The notes: generated by a model from the sequence alone, not told the origin. A DNA stretch of 38,092 nucleotides from Streptomyces sp. MBT53 (GCF_016654115.1 NZ_JAEQAZ010000075.1:1-38092), one strand, 5' to 3'; positions 24,269-33,243 are shown, counted from the first letter of the stretch. Translations and numbers: made by a program.

Positions 24269-24662
24269 GCCGCCAGTGTGCCCGCACCCACTGACAACGC
24301 CCTCGGGAAGGCGCGGCCCAGCCACCCGGTGCGAACATTCCCGCCGCCTCCTCCCCCGGACGCCCAACGAGGACACCGACCCTCCTCGTTTCGGAGAATA
24401 TATCTCCACTTTCTTCGACCCCGGAAGCCCCGCGCCCCGCCTCTCCGAGACGAAGGCGGAAACCTCTTCCCACCTGGGACGATGCCGACGGCAGGACGAC
24501 GTCCCCGTTGCGAATCACCGACGCCGAGGCCGCCCAAGGTGCGTTTTCCACTTCGGTTCGATCCCTTGACAGCCTCAATCGGCCCTTCCCAAACTACCGA
24601 CCATTCGGTTGACGGCCCGGGTCGGACGCCCCGGCTGTCGGCATTCCAGAAGGGTGATCACC
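24269..24662. promoter_or_regulatory. Intergenic region with the AceTr promoter and operators
   Basis: These 394 bp contain no convincing gene. GGAGA-ATATA-TCTCC (24393-24407) is a palindrome in an AT-rich patch. TTGACA (24566-24571), an 18-bp spacer and CAAACT (24590-24595) could be the transporter promoter. Directly after it, ACCGA-CCAT-TCGGT (24596-24609) is a typical TetR-type operator, placed where a repressor would block initiation. The TetR protein encoded at 27268-27954 is the natural candidate. Confidence 0.5.
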
Positions 24663-25394
24663 ATGACTGAAGTGTCGCTTCACGATGCCCAGAGCCCGCC
24701 GGTGCCCACCGGCACCACCTCCCACATCGGCCACGCGACAGCCGTGGGAGCGGCCGGGTTCGCGTGGTGCTCGCTGATCCTGGGCCTGCACACCGCCGGC
24801 GTCATCGACGCGGCCGACGGCACGATCGTGCTGGCGGGGACCTTCTTCTACGGCGGCATCGTCCAACTCGTCGCCGGTTTCTTCGCGTTGGCGGCCGGGG
24901 CGACGTTCGCGGCCTCCTTCCTGACGGCGTACGGGGCGTTCTGGCTCGGCTACACCGTCATCGAGTTCTGGGCGGCACCGCACATCGCGGGCAACGCGGC
25001 AGCCGCGGCGAAAGCCCATGGGGCGACGGCGGAGGCCGCGGCGGCTCAGGGCGGTCACGCGGTGATGCAGTCGCTGGGGCTGTTCCTGCTCGCCTGGCTG
25101 GTCGTCACGCTGGTCTTCGCCGTCGCGAGTCTGGGCACCAACGCGGTGACCGTGACCGCCTTCGCCCTGCTGACGCTGACGATCGTGCTGCTGGTGATCG
25201 CCTACCTGGGGGCTTCGAGTGCGGGCGTCCCGAGCGATTCGGTGCTGCACACCGCCGGTTACGTCGAGATCGCCCTGGCCGCCGTCGCCTTCTATCTGGT
25301 GCTGGCCGAACTCACCAACGAGGTGCGCGGCCGCGTCGTGTTCCCGCTCTTCGCCCTGAACCGCGGCCGGCAGGCCGTCCCGCAGACCGCGTGA
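24663..25394 (+). CDS. Acetate uptake transporter (AceTr: GPR1/FUN34/YaaH/SatP) family protein
   Basis: A 243-residue membrane protein with six predicted hydrophobic helices. The family signatures FFYGGIVQLVAGFFALAAG and ATFAASFLTAYGAFWLGY match the AceTr family, which takes up acetate and other short carboxylates. The N-terminal NPAPLGL signature of classical SatP is not present. A 25-residue Ala/Gly-rich loop follows the third helix. The ATG at 24663 has AAGGGTGA upstream. The CocE-like gene begins 43 bp downstream, suggesting an operon in which the hydrolase releases an acid that the transporter imports. Confidence 0.8.
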   Translation: MTEVSLHDAQSPPVPTGTTSHIGHATAVGAAGFAWCSLILGLHTAGVIDAADGTIVLAGTFFYGGIVQLVAGFFALAAGATFAASFLTAYGAFWLGYTVIEFWAAPHIAGNAAAAAKAHGATAEAAAAQGGHAVMQSLGLFLLAWLVVTLVFAVASLGTNAVTVTAFALLTLTIVLLVIAYLGASSAGVPSDSVLHTAGYVEIALAAVAFYLVLAELTNEVRGRVVFPLFALNRGRQAVPQTA

Positions 25395-25436
25395 CGAGGA
25401 CGTGACAGGGACCCTTCCCCCACCTCAAGGAGCCGC

Positions 25437-27230
25437 ATGAAGAAGTCCAAGGCAAGAGACCGGCTGAAGTCGCCGCACGGATACTCCGCGCTCGGCAGCA
25501 CCGCCGCGGTGCTCCTCCTGGTCGCGGCCGGGCAGACGACGGCCACCGCACTCCCCAGGCACGCGACCGCCTGGCAGCCGCCCGCCGCCACCTACGCGGC
25601 GAGCGCGCCCGTCCACACCACGGTCACCATGGACGACGGTGTGAAGATCGCCGTCGAGGTCGTCTATCCGACCGACCCGGGCACGGGCGCCCGCGCGTCG
25701 GGCCCGTTCCCCGTACTCCTCACCCAGAACCCCTACGGCACTCAGCGCTCCGACCCCACGGACAGCGGCACCTACTTCGTGCAGCGGGGCTACATCTACG
25801 TGGCCTCCGCGGTGCGCGGCACGGGCGCCTCCGGCGGGCAGCTCGACTGGTTCGGCGACCGGCAGGGCAAGGACGGAGCCGACCTCGTCGACTGGGCGGC
25901 CCATACGCTGTCGGGGTCCAACGGCAAGGTGGGGCTTGACGGTTGCTCCTATCTCGGGGTGAACCAGTGGTTCACCGCTGCGGCCGTGGGCAAGCACTCC
26001 GCACTCAAGGCGATCACACCGTTCTGCACCGACTCGGACTTCTACAACGACCTCACCGCCAACGGCGGTATCCCCACCCCCTTTGTGGCCGGCATCGCCC
26101 AGGCCGAGCCGCGCGGCCCCGAGGACGACCCCGCCACCGACCCGCAGTCGGTGACCGTCGCCCAACAGGCCTCGGGCGGTTCACGCTCGTACGACGACGC
26201 GTACTGGCAGGCCCTCGACGTACAGAAGCTCATGCCGCGCATCGTGGCCAACAACATTCCGGCGCTGTCCGAGGCCGGCTGGAACGACCTCTTCCCCGGC
26301 GGCAACCTGGGCGCCTACGTGGCGGCCCAAAACGCCTACCACCACCGGCCGTTGACCGATCCGATCGCCTCGGGTGAACCCGTCACCGGCCGCTACCAGG
26401 CGATCGTCGGACCCTGGACGCACGGAGAACACGTCAACGAAGCGACGCTGCAGGCCATTCGCCTGGAGTGGTTCGAGACCTGGCTCAAGAACGCGCCCAC
26501 GGGCATGGCCGACACCTCAACTCCCTTGCACCTGTTCGAGAACGGCGCGAACAGCTGGGTCGACAGCGCCGCCTGGCCGCTGTCCTCCGACGCCCGGACC
26601 TACTACCTCGGAGACGGCTCCCTCACCACCGGCAAGCCGTCCGACCAGGGAAGCGACACCCTCACCTGGAGTGCTGCGACCACGTCCAACACGCTGACCT
26701 ACACCACCGCCCCGCTCACCAAGGCGGCCCTGCTGAACGGCCCGACCGACGTCACCCTCTACGCCAGGTCGACGACACCGGAGACCGAACTCTCCGCCAA
26801 GCTGAGCATCGTCGCACCGGACGGAACGGTGACCAAGCAGGCCGACGGAGTCCTCCTGGGCAGTCAGCGCGCCGTGGACACCCAGGAGAGCTGGTACGGC
26901 GACAACGGCACCCTGCTCAAACCGAGCCACCCCTTCACCCAGGCGTCACAGCGCCCGGTGACCCCGGGACAGACGACCAGGTACGACATCTCGCTGCTGT
27001 CCAACTTCACCAGGATTCCGGCCGGTTACCGCATCCAGGTCAGCATCGACAGCCAGCCACCGGCGGACTTCCACTTCCCCGTCGCCCCGACCCCGCAGGA
27101 GTCGGCGAACCTGACCGGCGGCGTCTACACGATCGAACACTCCCCGCAGGCCGCCTCGTTCGTCAACCTGCCCCTGACAACGCCGAGTTCGGCCACTCCC
27201 AGCCGCGAGGACTGGGGACCGTCCTCCTGA
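25437..27230 (+). CDS. Exported CocE/NonD (X-Pro dipeptidyl-peptidase S15-like) hydrolase
   Basis: A 597-residue alpha/beta hydrolase of the CocE/NonD type, which covers esterases, acylases and dipeptidyl peptidases. A signal sequence (SALGSTAAVLLLVAAG, then ATALPRHA) indicates export. The predicted triad is Ser171 (LDGCSYLG), Asp284 (GWNDLFPGG) and His329 (GPWTHGEH). RGTGASGGQLDW carries the S15-type segment before the cap, and the C-terminal jelly-roll domain follows from about residue 400. The ATG at 25437 has AAGGAG upstream. It is second in an operon with the AceTr transporter and ends at a strong hairpin. Confidence 0.88.
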   Translation: MKKSKARDRLKSPHGYSALGSTAAVLLLVAAGQTTATALPRHATAWQPPAATYAASAPVHTTVTMDDGVKIAVEVVYPTDPGTGARASGPFPVLLTQNPYGTQRSDPTDSGTYFVQRGYIYVASAVRGTGASGGQLDWFGDRQGKDGADLVDWAAHTLSGSNGKVGLDGCSYLGVNQWFTAAAVGKHSALKAITPFCTDSDFYNDLTANGGIPTPFVAGIAQAEPRGPEDDPATDPQSVTVAQQASGGSRSYDDAYWQALDVQKLMPRIVANNIPALSEAGWNDLFPGGNLGAYVAAQNAYHHRPLTDPIASGEPVTGRYQAIVGPWTHGEHVNEATLQAIRLEWFETWLKNAPTGMADTSTPLHLFENGANSWVDSAAWPLSSDARTYYLGDGSLTTGKPSDQGSDTLTWSAATTSNTLTYTTAPLTKAALLNGPTDVTLYARSTTPETELSAKLSIVAPDGTVTKQADGVLLGSQRAVDTQESWYGDNGTLLKPSHPFTQASQRPVTPGQTTRYDISLLSNFTRIPAGYRIQVSIDSQPPADFHFPVAPTPQESANLTGGVYTIEHSPQAASFVNLPLTTPSSATPSREDWGPSS

Positions 27231-27241
27231 CCGCACGGACG

Positions 27242-27268
27242 GCAGGTCTGCTCGTACGGCAGACCTGC
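27242..27268. terminator. Bidirectional hairpin terminator
   Basis: GCAGGTCTGC (27242-27251) and GCAGACCTGC (27259-27268) pair perfectly around a 7-base loop, 11 bp after the hydrolase stop. The right arm touches the stop codon of the convergent TetR gene. Confidence 0.8.
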
Positions 27269-27954
27269 TACTCCTCCGTCGGGGCCGGCCGGACCAGCCC
27301 CATCACCTGCTCCACCGTCTCGTTGCCCAGGCTCGGTGTCGTCAGGGGAAGGTTGTCGGGACGCTGCCGGACGCCGTTCAGCAGGATCTCGATGCAGCGC
27401 CGCCAGATGTCGGGCCGCCTGCCCTGGGTGAACTGGCTGGCGGCGCTCAGCATCTCCACCATGACGGGAATGTCGGAAGGACTGATCTCCGGGCGCAGGT
27501 CCCCGCTCTCCTGGGCCCGCCGGATCAAGGCCTCCAGAAAGGGGAGCATGCCGCCCCGCGCGGTCTCCAACGGCTCGGAACTGTGGCTCCCCAACATGAT
27601 CACTTCGTGCAGGCCACGGTTCTCGGCGAGATCGGCCCCCATCTCGGTGAGGAAGTCGACGAACCCCTGCCACGGGTCCGGATGCGCGAGCGCCCGCTCG
27701 GCGGACTGCTGCCGGATCTCCAGGTCCTGCTTGAACAGGGCCCGTACGAGGGTGTCCTTGTCGGGGAAGCGCCGGTACACGGTGCCGACCCCCACGCCGG
27801 CGTGCCGGGCCACGTCGTCGAGCGTGACCCCCAGCCCGTGCTGGCCGAAGACCTCCCGCGCGGCACGCAGGATCTTCTCCCGGTTGAGGGCGGCATCGCG
27901 CCTCAGCGGGCGGTCGCCCTCCACAGGACCATCAGCCCCAACACCCTCAGCCAT
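27268..27954 (-). CDS. TetR/AcrR family transcriptional regulator
   Basis: A 228-residue repressor. The helix-turn-helix (about residues 22-65) shows ILRAAREVFGQHGLGVTLDD followed by VARHAGVGVGTVYRRFPDK, the TetR signature. The C-terminal domain (FVDFLTEMGADLAENRGLHE, PVMVEMLSAASQF) is of the SBP_bac/TetR_C type common in Streptomyces. The ATG at 27952-27954 has no ribosome binding site but lies 6 bp after TAGCAT, so the mRNA is probably leaderless. It converges on the CocE gene and may act at the ACCGA-CCAT-TCGGT site upstream of the transporter. Confidence 0.9.
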   Translation of the reverse strand: MAEGVGADGPVEGDRPLRRDAALNREKILRAAREVFGQHGLGVTLDDVARHAGVGVGTVYRRFPDKDTLVRALFKQDLEIRQQSAERALAHPDPWQGFVDFLTEMGADLAENRGLHEVIMLGSHSSEPLETARGGMLPFLEALIRRAQESGDLRPEISPSDIPVMVEMLSAASQFTQGRRPDIWRRCIEILLNGVRQRPDNLPLTTPSLGNETVEQVMGLVRPAPTEE

Positions 27955-27966
27955 GCCGCCATGCTA
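27955..27966 (-). promoter_or_regulatory. -10 element for a probable leaderless TetR transcript
   Basis: On the minus strand TAGCAT (27961-27966) is followed by GGCGGC and the ATG. The layout matches that of the HxlR gene at 12390-12404. Confidence 0.5.
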
Positions 27967-28011
27967 GCCCCGTTGATCACGGCCGGGTTCGCGTTCGGTG
28001 TCCGCACCCCG

Positions 28012-28044
28012 CGGAAAACGTTCCAACACCCCCCGAGGTAGACT
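28012..28044 (+). promoter_or_regulatory. LacI operator and -10 element of the lacI-type gene
   Basis: CGGAAAACGTTCCAA (28012-28026) is the exact reverse complement of the sequence at 33218-33232. It has the AACGTT core usual for LacI-family operators. TAGACT (28039-28044) is a probable -10, so the operator lies over the -35 region and implies autoregulation. Confidence 0.65.
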
Positions 28045-28068
28045 TTCCGCGCCCATGAGGACCGTGTC

Positions 28069-29127
28069 GTGCCTGGTCGCGCGGCTGTCAGAGCGAGGGG
28101 GGTGGACGTCATCCAGGTTCGCCCCGCCCGAATCCAGGATGTCGCGGCCGCCGCGGGAGTCTCGGTGTCCACGGTGTCGAACGTCCTGAACCGGCCGGAG
28201 CGGGTCAACGCCCGCACCGCCGAGCGGGTCCGTGACGCCGTCGCCGCCCTCGACTACGTACCGCACCCGGGAGCCGCGGGCCTGCGCACCGGACACTCGT
28301 CCTCGATCGGCCTGGTACTGCCCGACGTGGCCAACTCCTTCTACTCGCGCATCGCACGTGGCGCGGCCGACGCGGCCTACGACCACGGCTACGCGCTCGT
28401 GCTCTGCGACAGCGGAGACGATCCCGAGCGCGAGCAGGGCTACTTCACAATGCTGGTCGAACAGCGGGCCGTCGGGGCGGTGGTGGTCCCGCTCGGCGCC
28501 GATCCCACCCGCCTCACCCGGCTGCGCGAACGCGGCATCCCGCTGGTGCTCGCGGACCGCGCGCTGCCGGCCCAGGACGGCTGTTCCGTCTCCGTCGACG
28601 ACATCGCCGGCGGCCGGATCGCCGTACAGCACCTGCTGGACCGGGGAGCGCGCGACATCCTCGTCGTGAACGGCGAGCGCGGGATCGTGCAGTGCGCGGA
28701 CCGCCACCAGGGCGCCCGCCAGGCCGTCCGCACCCAGCGCGAGGCACGGCTGCGCCAGATCGTCGCCGACGAGATGACGGTGGCGTACGGCCTGGAGATC
28801 GCCCGCGGCCTCGAAGAACTGCCCGACGGCGTCTTCTGCACCAACGACTTCCTCGCCGCCGGTCTGTGCCGTGGGCTGGGTGAGCGCGGGGTGCGCATAC
28901 CCGACGAGGTGCAGGTGGTCGGCTACGGCGACCTGGACATAGCGAGCTTCGTGGGGACGACCCTGACGACGGTACGACAGCCGGTCGAGGAGCTGGGCCG
29001 GGCGGCCGTGGGGATGCTGCTCGACGAGGTGGAGGCCCGCGCCGAACACGCCCACGAGACAAGGGTGTTCGCCCCCGACCTCGTCCTGCGCGACTCCACG
29101 CGGCCCTTGTCAGACCGGAGTTCGTAG
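28069..29127 (+). CDS. LacI family regulator of the GH106-like/MFS/isomerase locus
   Basis: A 352-residue LacI-type repressor. The helix-turn-helix is at about residues 22-42 (IQDVAAAAGVSVSTVSNVLN), with hinge YVPHPGAAGLRTGHSS and a sensor domain (GLVLPDVANSFYSRIARGAA, AVVVPLGADPT, FCTNDFLAAGLCRGL, VVGYGDLDIASFVGTTLTTV). The GTG at 28069 has GAGGA 7 bp upstream; an in-frame GTG at 28102 is an alternative. An operator identical to one in the MFS promoter lies upstream. Its 3' end overlaps the convergent glycosidase gene by 18 bp. Confidence 0.9.
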   Translation: MPGRAAVRARGVDVIQVRPARIQDVAAAAGVSVSTVSNVLNRPERVNARTAERVRDAVAALDYVPHPGAAGLRTGHSSSIGLVLPDVANSFYSRIARGAADAAYDHGYALVLCDSGDDPEREQGYFTMLVEQRAVGAVVVPLGADPTRLTRLRERGIPLVLADRALPAQDGCSVSVDDIAGGRIAVQHLLDRGARDILVVNGERGIVQCADRHQGARQAVRTQREARLRQIVADEMTVAYGLEIARGLEELPDGVFCTNDFLAAGLCRGLGERGVRIPDEVQVVGYGDLDIASFVGTTLTTVRQPVEELGRAAVGMLLDEVEARAEHAHETRVFAPDLVLRDSTRPLSDRSS

Positions 29128-32100
29128 CGTCACGGGCCCCATCAGCCCCGACGCGAGCTGGGACGGGAAGGCCCAGGCGGTGGGAGTGGCCTCCGCCAGA
29201 TAGGGGGCGAGGGTGTTGTTGACCGTCACGTCCAGACGGACCGTCCGCCCTGCGGCGCCCGGGAGTTGGAAGCGGTACGGCGGACAGAACGCCTCGCCGA
29301 CGCACTCCCCGTCGAGAGCGACCGACACACTGCCGCACACCCGCCCGAGGTCCAGTACCGGGTCAGGCCCGTCCGGCATCTCCACGTCTCGCGAGTACGT
29401 CACCCCGCCGCTCCAACCGCCCAACCCCAGCAACTGCCAGTCCCCCAGCGGCAGTCGCGCCGGCACGCAACGGACGCGCACCGGTCCGCGCCAGGCGGAG
29501 CCGCCCCGCAGGACGGCCGTGGGCTCGGTGACGATCTCCAACTCCGTTGCCTGCGCCAGCGGTTGGTCCAACGTCAGCGTCTCGCCGTCGAGCGGCCTCT
29601 CACCACGGTCACCGACCCGTACCCTGGCCGCCAACTCCAGTGGGAGGTCCAGCGCTACGGTGCCCGGCGGCACGGTGAAGCGGAAGCGCTGCGTGCGGGG
29701 GCGGACGGTGTCCGTGGACCGCAGGGGCAGTACGGCGGCGCCCAGTACCGGCGCGCCGGTCAGCCACTCGGTCTCCTGCAGCGGGTGCGGTCGTACGGCC
29801 GCGTGGCAGTGCTGCAACTCGCCCCACCGACCGTCGTGTTCGACGGTACGGCCGTGCCACTCCCCCGTCTCGGCCTCCCAACCGGCCCCGCTGGTGAGGG
29901 AGTTCACCGCCGACTCCGCACGGGCCACGCAGTCGACGAACACCGCCTCGCGCGGGTGGACGGCGTCGGCCACCACCTCCAGTACGTGTTCGCCTTCATC
30001 CAGGGCGAGTTGGTGCCGGAAGAACATCGGTACGGCGCCCCAGTCGGACTCGTAGTACTCCGCCTTCTCCTGGCGTGCGACGACCGCACCGTCGAGCAGC
30101 ACGGTGACGCCCACCGCGGCTCCCACCACCAGTACCGCCTCTCCGGAGGCGTGCAGACGGCCTCGATAGGTGACGCCGCCGTGCGGTCGTACGTCCTCGG
30201 GCAGGCACATGAACTGTGGGCGCGGGGCGAATCCGTCCGGTCGGGTCAGGCAGAAGTAGCTGCCCAGGGGTGTGCCCGCGGTGCCGGAGATCAGCAGTGG
30301 CCTGTCCTGGGCGTCGGCGAGTTCGTATTCGAGGACGTTGCGGGGCCGTGCGACCGTCACGCGTGCGGTGGTGAGGTATCCGGCGGCGGTGTCGAGGAGT
30401 TCGCCGTTCCACCACACCCGTTTGACGGCCGCGGCGCCCAGGTGCAGGTCGGCGGGGCCGAGGTGGTCCGTCTCGACGATCGTCCGGATCCTTGCGACCG
30501 TCCCGGGCCCGGGCACGGGGACGCGCACGAACTCCTCGTTCACCAGCCCCTTGTTGCCGAGCAGGCCGTCCGGCTCCGGGATCCCGCGGCTCGACGAGTA
30601 CAGCGAGACATGCCAGTCCTCGTCCGAGGGGGTGAGGGGGAGCCTGTCGGCGAGGACTTGTTCGACGCCGGGCCCGTCGAGTGGTTCGGGTGCCCTGGCG
30701 GCGGGGGTTGGAGGCAGGACGCGGACCCGGTTGCCGTAAGTCGCCCGTGTGGGCAGCCAGTTGGCGTCGGGGCCGTCCGTCTCTGTCCAGTGCATGGCCC
30801 AGATCTGTGGTGCCTCGACGGACGTGCCGGCCGGGAGCGCCAGGTCGCCCCAGGTGTTGTCCATGGTGGGCACCAGGCTGCCTTCCCAGCCGTCCGAGAG
30901 GTCGGTCGTCCGCTCCGGCCTCGGTGGTGGTTCGGCCGTCCGGGGTGTCGACGGGATGCCTTCGCGCCATACGACGAGGACGGCGGGGGCGCCCTCCAGC
31001 GGTACCGCGATGGTCGAACGGCCGTCGTGGACCGTGATGTCCGCCCGCTGTCGGGTGCCGGTGGCCGGGTTCCAGATCTCGGCCTCGGCGACCTCGGCTT
31101 GCACGGTGACGGTCGAGCGGCGGGCGTAACGGGCGGGGTCCGCCTCGTGGTCGGCGTCTCCCGGCAGGGCGCGGGCGTCGGGGAAGGCGCCCGTCACCAG
31201 GGCGACTGCCTCAACTCCCTTTCTCCTGACGAGCAGGGGCAGCTCGCCGGTCGCGTGTCCGGCGTTGTCCGCCACCGTCACCGCTGCGCTCTCGGCGTCG
31301 CTCGCCCGCTCCAGTCGCGGGTGCTTCAGCAGAGCCGCCACGACGGAGTCGTCTCCGGCCAGTCCGGCGGCCGAGGCGGGCGGACGGCCCACGACGACCA
31401 CCCGGCCGCCCGCGTCGAGGAGTTGGGACAGTCGGCGTGCGGTCTCCTCCTCCAGGACGCTCGCCGAGGGCAGCAGTACGGCGCGGTACGCCAAGTCCCC
31501 TACGCGCAGGGCCCCTTCGGTGGCCGTGGCGCGCTGCACGGAGGCGTCGTCGATGACGTCGAAGGAGATGCGGTGGCGGTCCAGTGAACCGACGCGCGGG
31601 CCGAGCCAGTTGTTCGTGCCGCACAGGCCGAGGTAGTGCTCCTGGGTCTCGTCGACGTCGGCGTGTTCGTCGCCGAGGCGGCAGTCGCCGAAGTGGTGGA
31701 CGGGTGCGTCGAGCGGGATGAGGGCCTGCATGGTGGCGGTGGGGTGCAGGACCGCGACGTCGGCGCTGTAGGCGCCCCAGGACATAATCGAGCAGATCCG
31801 GGCGACGGCGCGGGAGAACGCCGGGTACTGCTGCCAGTAGGGCTGACGCCAGTCCGTGGACGGCGGTGCCCATTCGAACCAGCCGCCCGCGGTGCCGAAG
31901 TAACTGGCGTGCGGGTTGTACAGGTTGGCGCCGCTGCGCAGGAACGGCAGGAGCCAGTCGTAGGTGTCGGCGAGGGTGCCGCCCCAGCCGGAGGAGTGGA
32001 ACGCCTCGATCCAGACGCGCTCGTGGCCGTAGAGATGGGCCATGGAGGAGTGGACCTTGGAGTCGCCGTGGTGGTCGCTGCCGACGGCGCCGTACCAGCG

Positions 32101-33063
32101 GTGGGTGCGGAAGTAGTCGGTGTAGAGCTGTGTCGACTGGGCCGGGAAACCGGCTCGCGCGGGGTTGCTCTGGTCGGCGCCGACGAGCATGCCGCGTTCC
32201 TCGTGCCAGGCCGCGAGGGGCTTGAAGAGCGCCTCTTCGGTGAGTTCGGCGCGGACGGCGTAGTAGTCGGCGCGGATCTTCGCCGCGCGGGCGTCGGCCG
32301 GGCCGAACAGGGCGGGCAGGTGGTCGAGCAGGTCGTAGCCACGGCGGGCACGGAACTCCTCGGGGAAGCGGGGGCTCCAGGAGTTCGTGGCGGGCAGTTC
32401 GTCCTGGAAGCTGCCCGCGATGACGTTGCCCAGGTACTCGGGGACCCGGCGGTCGTACTCGTGGTGGACGGCGTTCAGCAGCAGTTCCCCGGCCTGCGGG
32501 GAGAGGTAGTCGAAGGCGGTGGGGACGGCGACGACGAGCCGGACGTCCGTGCCGTCCGCGGCCGTGATCCGGAAGGCGCCGGAGTCGAGGGCGGCCACGG
32601 GCAACCGACGGTCCGTCAAGTCGTAGGCGGCGACCAGGGTTTCGGCACCCTGCGGCGCGACCGTGCCGTTCGAGACGGTCGCGGTGCGGGAGCGCAGTGC
32701 GCGGCCTGTGGCGGCCAAGTGCCTTCGGGTGACGGTGCCTTGGACGTTGGCGCCGGAGAAGCCGAGCTGGTCGTAGAACCACAGGCGGGTGCCGATGTCC
32801 CGGGCGATGCGGCAGGTGTCGGTGAAGCGGTCCCACCATTCCTCACCGAACCAGGGCGGGTCGTCGGTCCGGGCTCCGAAACTGGGGCCTGCCGGGGCCA
32901 GGTTGATCACCACGAGGTTGTGGACGCCGCCGTCCGCGAATCTGCGCAGCTGCCAGTCGAGCCGCTCGCGGGTGACCTTGGCGCCCGACCACCACCACAG
33001 CGGGGTGGGGCCGAAGTCCCTGGGCGGGGCGTCGAAGAGCTGCTGGAGCGCGGGAGAGATCAC
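29110..33063 (-). CDS. GH106-like glycosyl hydrolase (alpha-L-rhamnosidase type), cytoplasmic
   Basis: A 1317-residue glycosidase resembling family GH106, whose known members are alpha-L-rhamnosidases. The N-terminal TIM-barrel region opens with FGPTPLWWWSG and contains LWFYDQLGFSGANVQG, SFQDELPATNSWSPRFPEEF and FRARRGYDLLDHLPALFGP, typical of the family; WIEAFHSSGWGGT and the Glu/Asp pair in FQDEL are likely active-site parts. Beta-sandwich domains fill the second half (MFFRHQLALDEGEHVLEVV, VSVALDGECVGEAFCPPYRF). No signal peptide is seen with the GTG start at 33061-33063, which has GGAAGGA upstream; the longer opening to 33246 crosses the operators. It probably acts inside the cell on an imported glycoside. 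Substrate specificity is an inference. Confidence 0.75.
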   Translation of the reverse strand: MISPALQQLFDAPPRDFGPTPLWWWSGAKVTRERLDWQLRRFADGGVHNLVVINLAPAGPSFGARTDDPPWFGEEWWDRFTDTCRIARDIGTRLWFYDQLGFSGANVQGTVTRRHLAATGRALRSRTATVSNGTVAPQGAETLVAAYDLTDRRLPVAALDSGAFRITAADGTDVRLVVAVPTAFDYLSPQAGELLLNAVHHEYDRRVPEYLGNVIAGSFQDELPATNSWSPRFPEEFRARRGYDLLDHLPALFGPADARAAKIRADYYAVRAELTEEALFKPLAAWHEERGMLVGADQSNPARAGFPAQSTQLYTDYFRTHRWYGAVGSDHHGDSKVHSSMAHLYGHERVWIEAFHSSGWGGTLADTYDWLLPFLRSGANLYNPHASYFGTAGGWFEWAPPSTDWRQPYWQQYPAFSRAVARICSIMSWGAYSADVAVLHPTATMQALIPLDAPVHHFGDCRLGDEHADVDETQEHYLGLCGTNNWLGPRVGSLDRHRISFDVIDDASVQRATATEGALRVGDLAYRAVLLPSASVLEEETARRLSQLLDAGGRVVVVGRPPASAAGLAGDDSVVAALLKHPRLERASDAESAAVTVADNAGHATGELPLLVRRKGVEAVALVTGAFPDARALPGDADHEADPARYARRSTVTVQAEVAEAEIWNPATGTRQRADITVHDGRSTIAVPLEGAPAVLVVWREGIPSTPRTAEPPPRPERTTDLSDGWEGSLVPTMDNTWGDLALPAGTSVEAPQIWAMHWTETDGPDANWLPTRATYGNRVRVLPPTPAARAPEPLDGPGVEQVLADRLPLTPSDEDWHVSLYSSSRGIPEPDGLLGNKGLVNEEFVRVPVPGPGTVARIRTIVETDHLGPADLHLGAAAVKRVWWNGELLDTAAGYLTTARVTVARPRNVLEYELADAQDRPLLISGTAGTPLGSYFCLTRPDGFAPRPQFMCLPEDVRPHGGVTYRGRLHASGEAVLVVGAAVGVTVLLDGAVVARQEKAEYYESDWGAVPMFFRHQLALDEGEHVLEVVADAVHPREAVFVDCVARAESAVNSLTSGAGWEAETGEWHGRTVEHDGRWGELQHCHAAVRPHPLQETEWLTGAPVLGAAVLPLRSTDTVRPRTQRFRFTVPPGTVALDLPLELAARVRVGDRGERPLDGETLTLDQPLAQATELEIVTEPTAVLRGGSAWRGPVRVRCVPARLPLGDWQLLGLGGWSGGVTYSRDVEMPDGPDPVLDLGRVCGSVSVALDGECVGEAFCPPYRFQLPGAAGRTVRLDVTVNNTLAPYLAEATPTAWAFPSQLASGLMGPVTLRTPV

Positions 33064-33105
33064 GTCGGCGGTCCTTCCGAGTGCGGCTCGATCACCCACA
33101 TGGAG

Positions 33106-33119
33106 CAAAAACGTTTTTG
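33106..33119 (-). promoter_or_regulatory. LacI-type operator upstream of the glycosidase
   Basis: CAAAAACGTTTTTG is a perfect 14-bp palindrome 43 bp before the glycosidase start. It shares the central AACGTT with the two other sites of this locus but has different flanks. Confidence 0.6.
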
Positions 33120-33214
33120 GTCGACCCAGTCGTCTGCCACCTGCAATGTTGGCACCGGTGGCGGGGAGCGGGAAGAAGGCTGACACTTCTTCACGTCGAA
33201 TGGCGCAAGGGGAC

Positions 33215-33243
33215 TTGTTGGAACGTTTTCCGAACCCTATATT
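33215..33243 (+). promoter_or_regulatory. MFS gene promoter with embedded LacI operator
   Basis: TTGTTG (33215-33220), a 17-bp spacer and TATATT (33238-33243) form the promoter of the MFS-isomerase operon. TTGGAACGTTTTCCG (33218-33232) fills the spacer and is identical, in reverse, to the site at 28012-28026. A bound repressor would exclude RNA polymerase. Confidence 0.7.

Noticed and set aside
24278..24670. 130-codon ORF in the region before the AceTr gene
   Set aside because: The product is Pro/Arg-rich with no domain, has no ribosome binding site and crosses the predicted promoter.
29266..31587. 773-codon plus-strand ORF opposite the GH106-like gene
   Set aside because: It is an antisense shadow caused by high GC content; the minus-strand frame carries conserved glycosidase motifs throughout.
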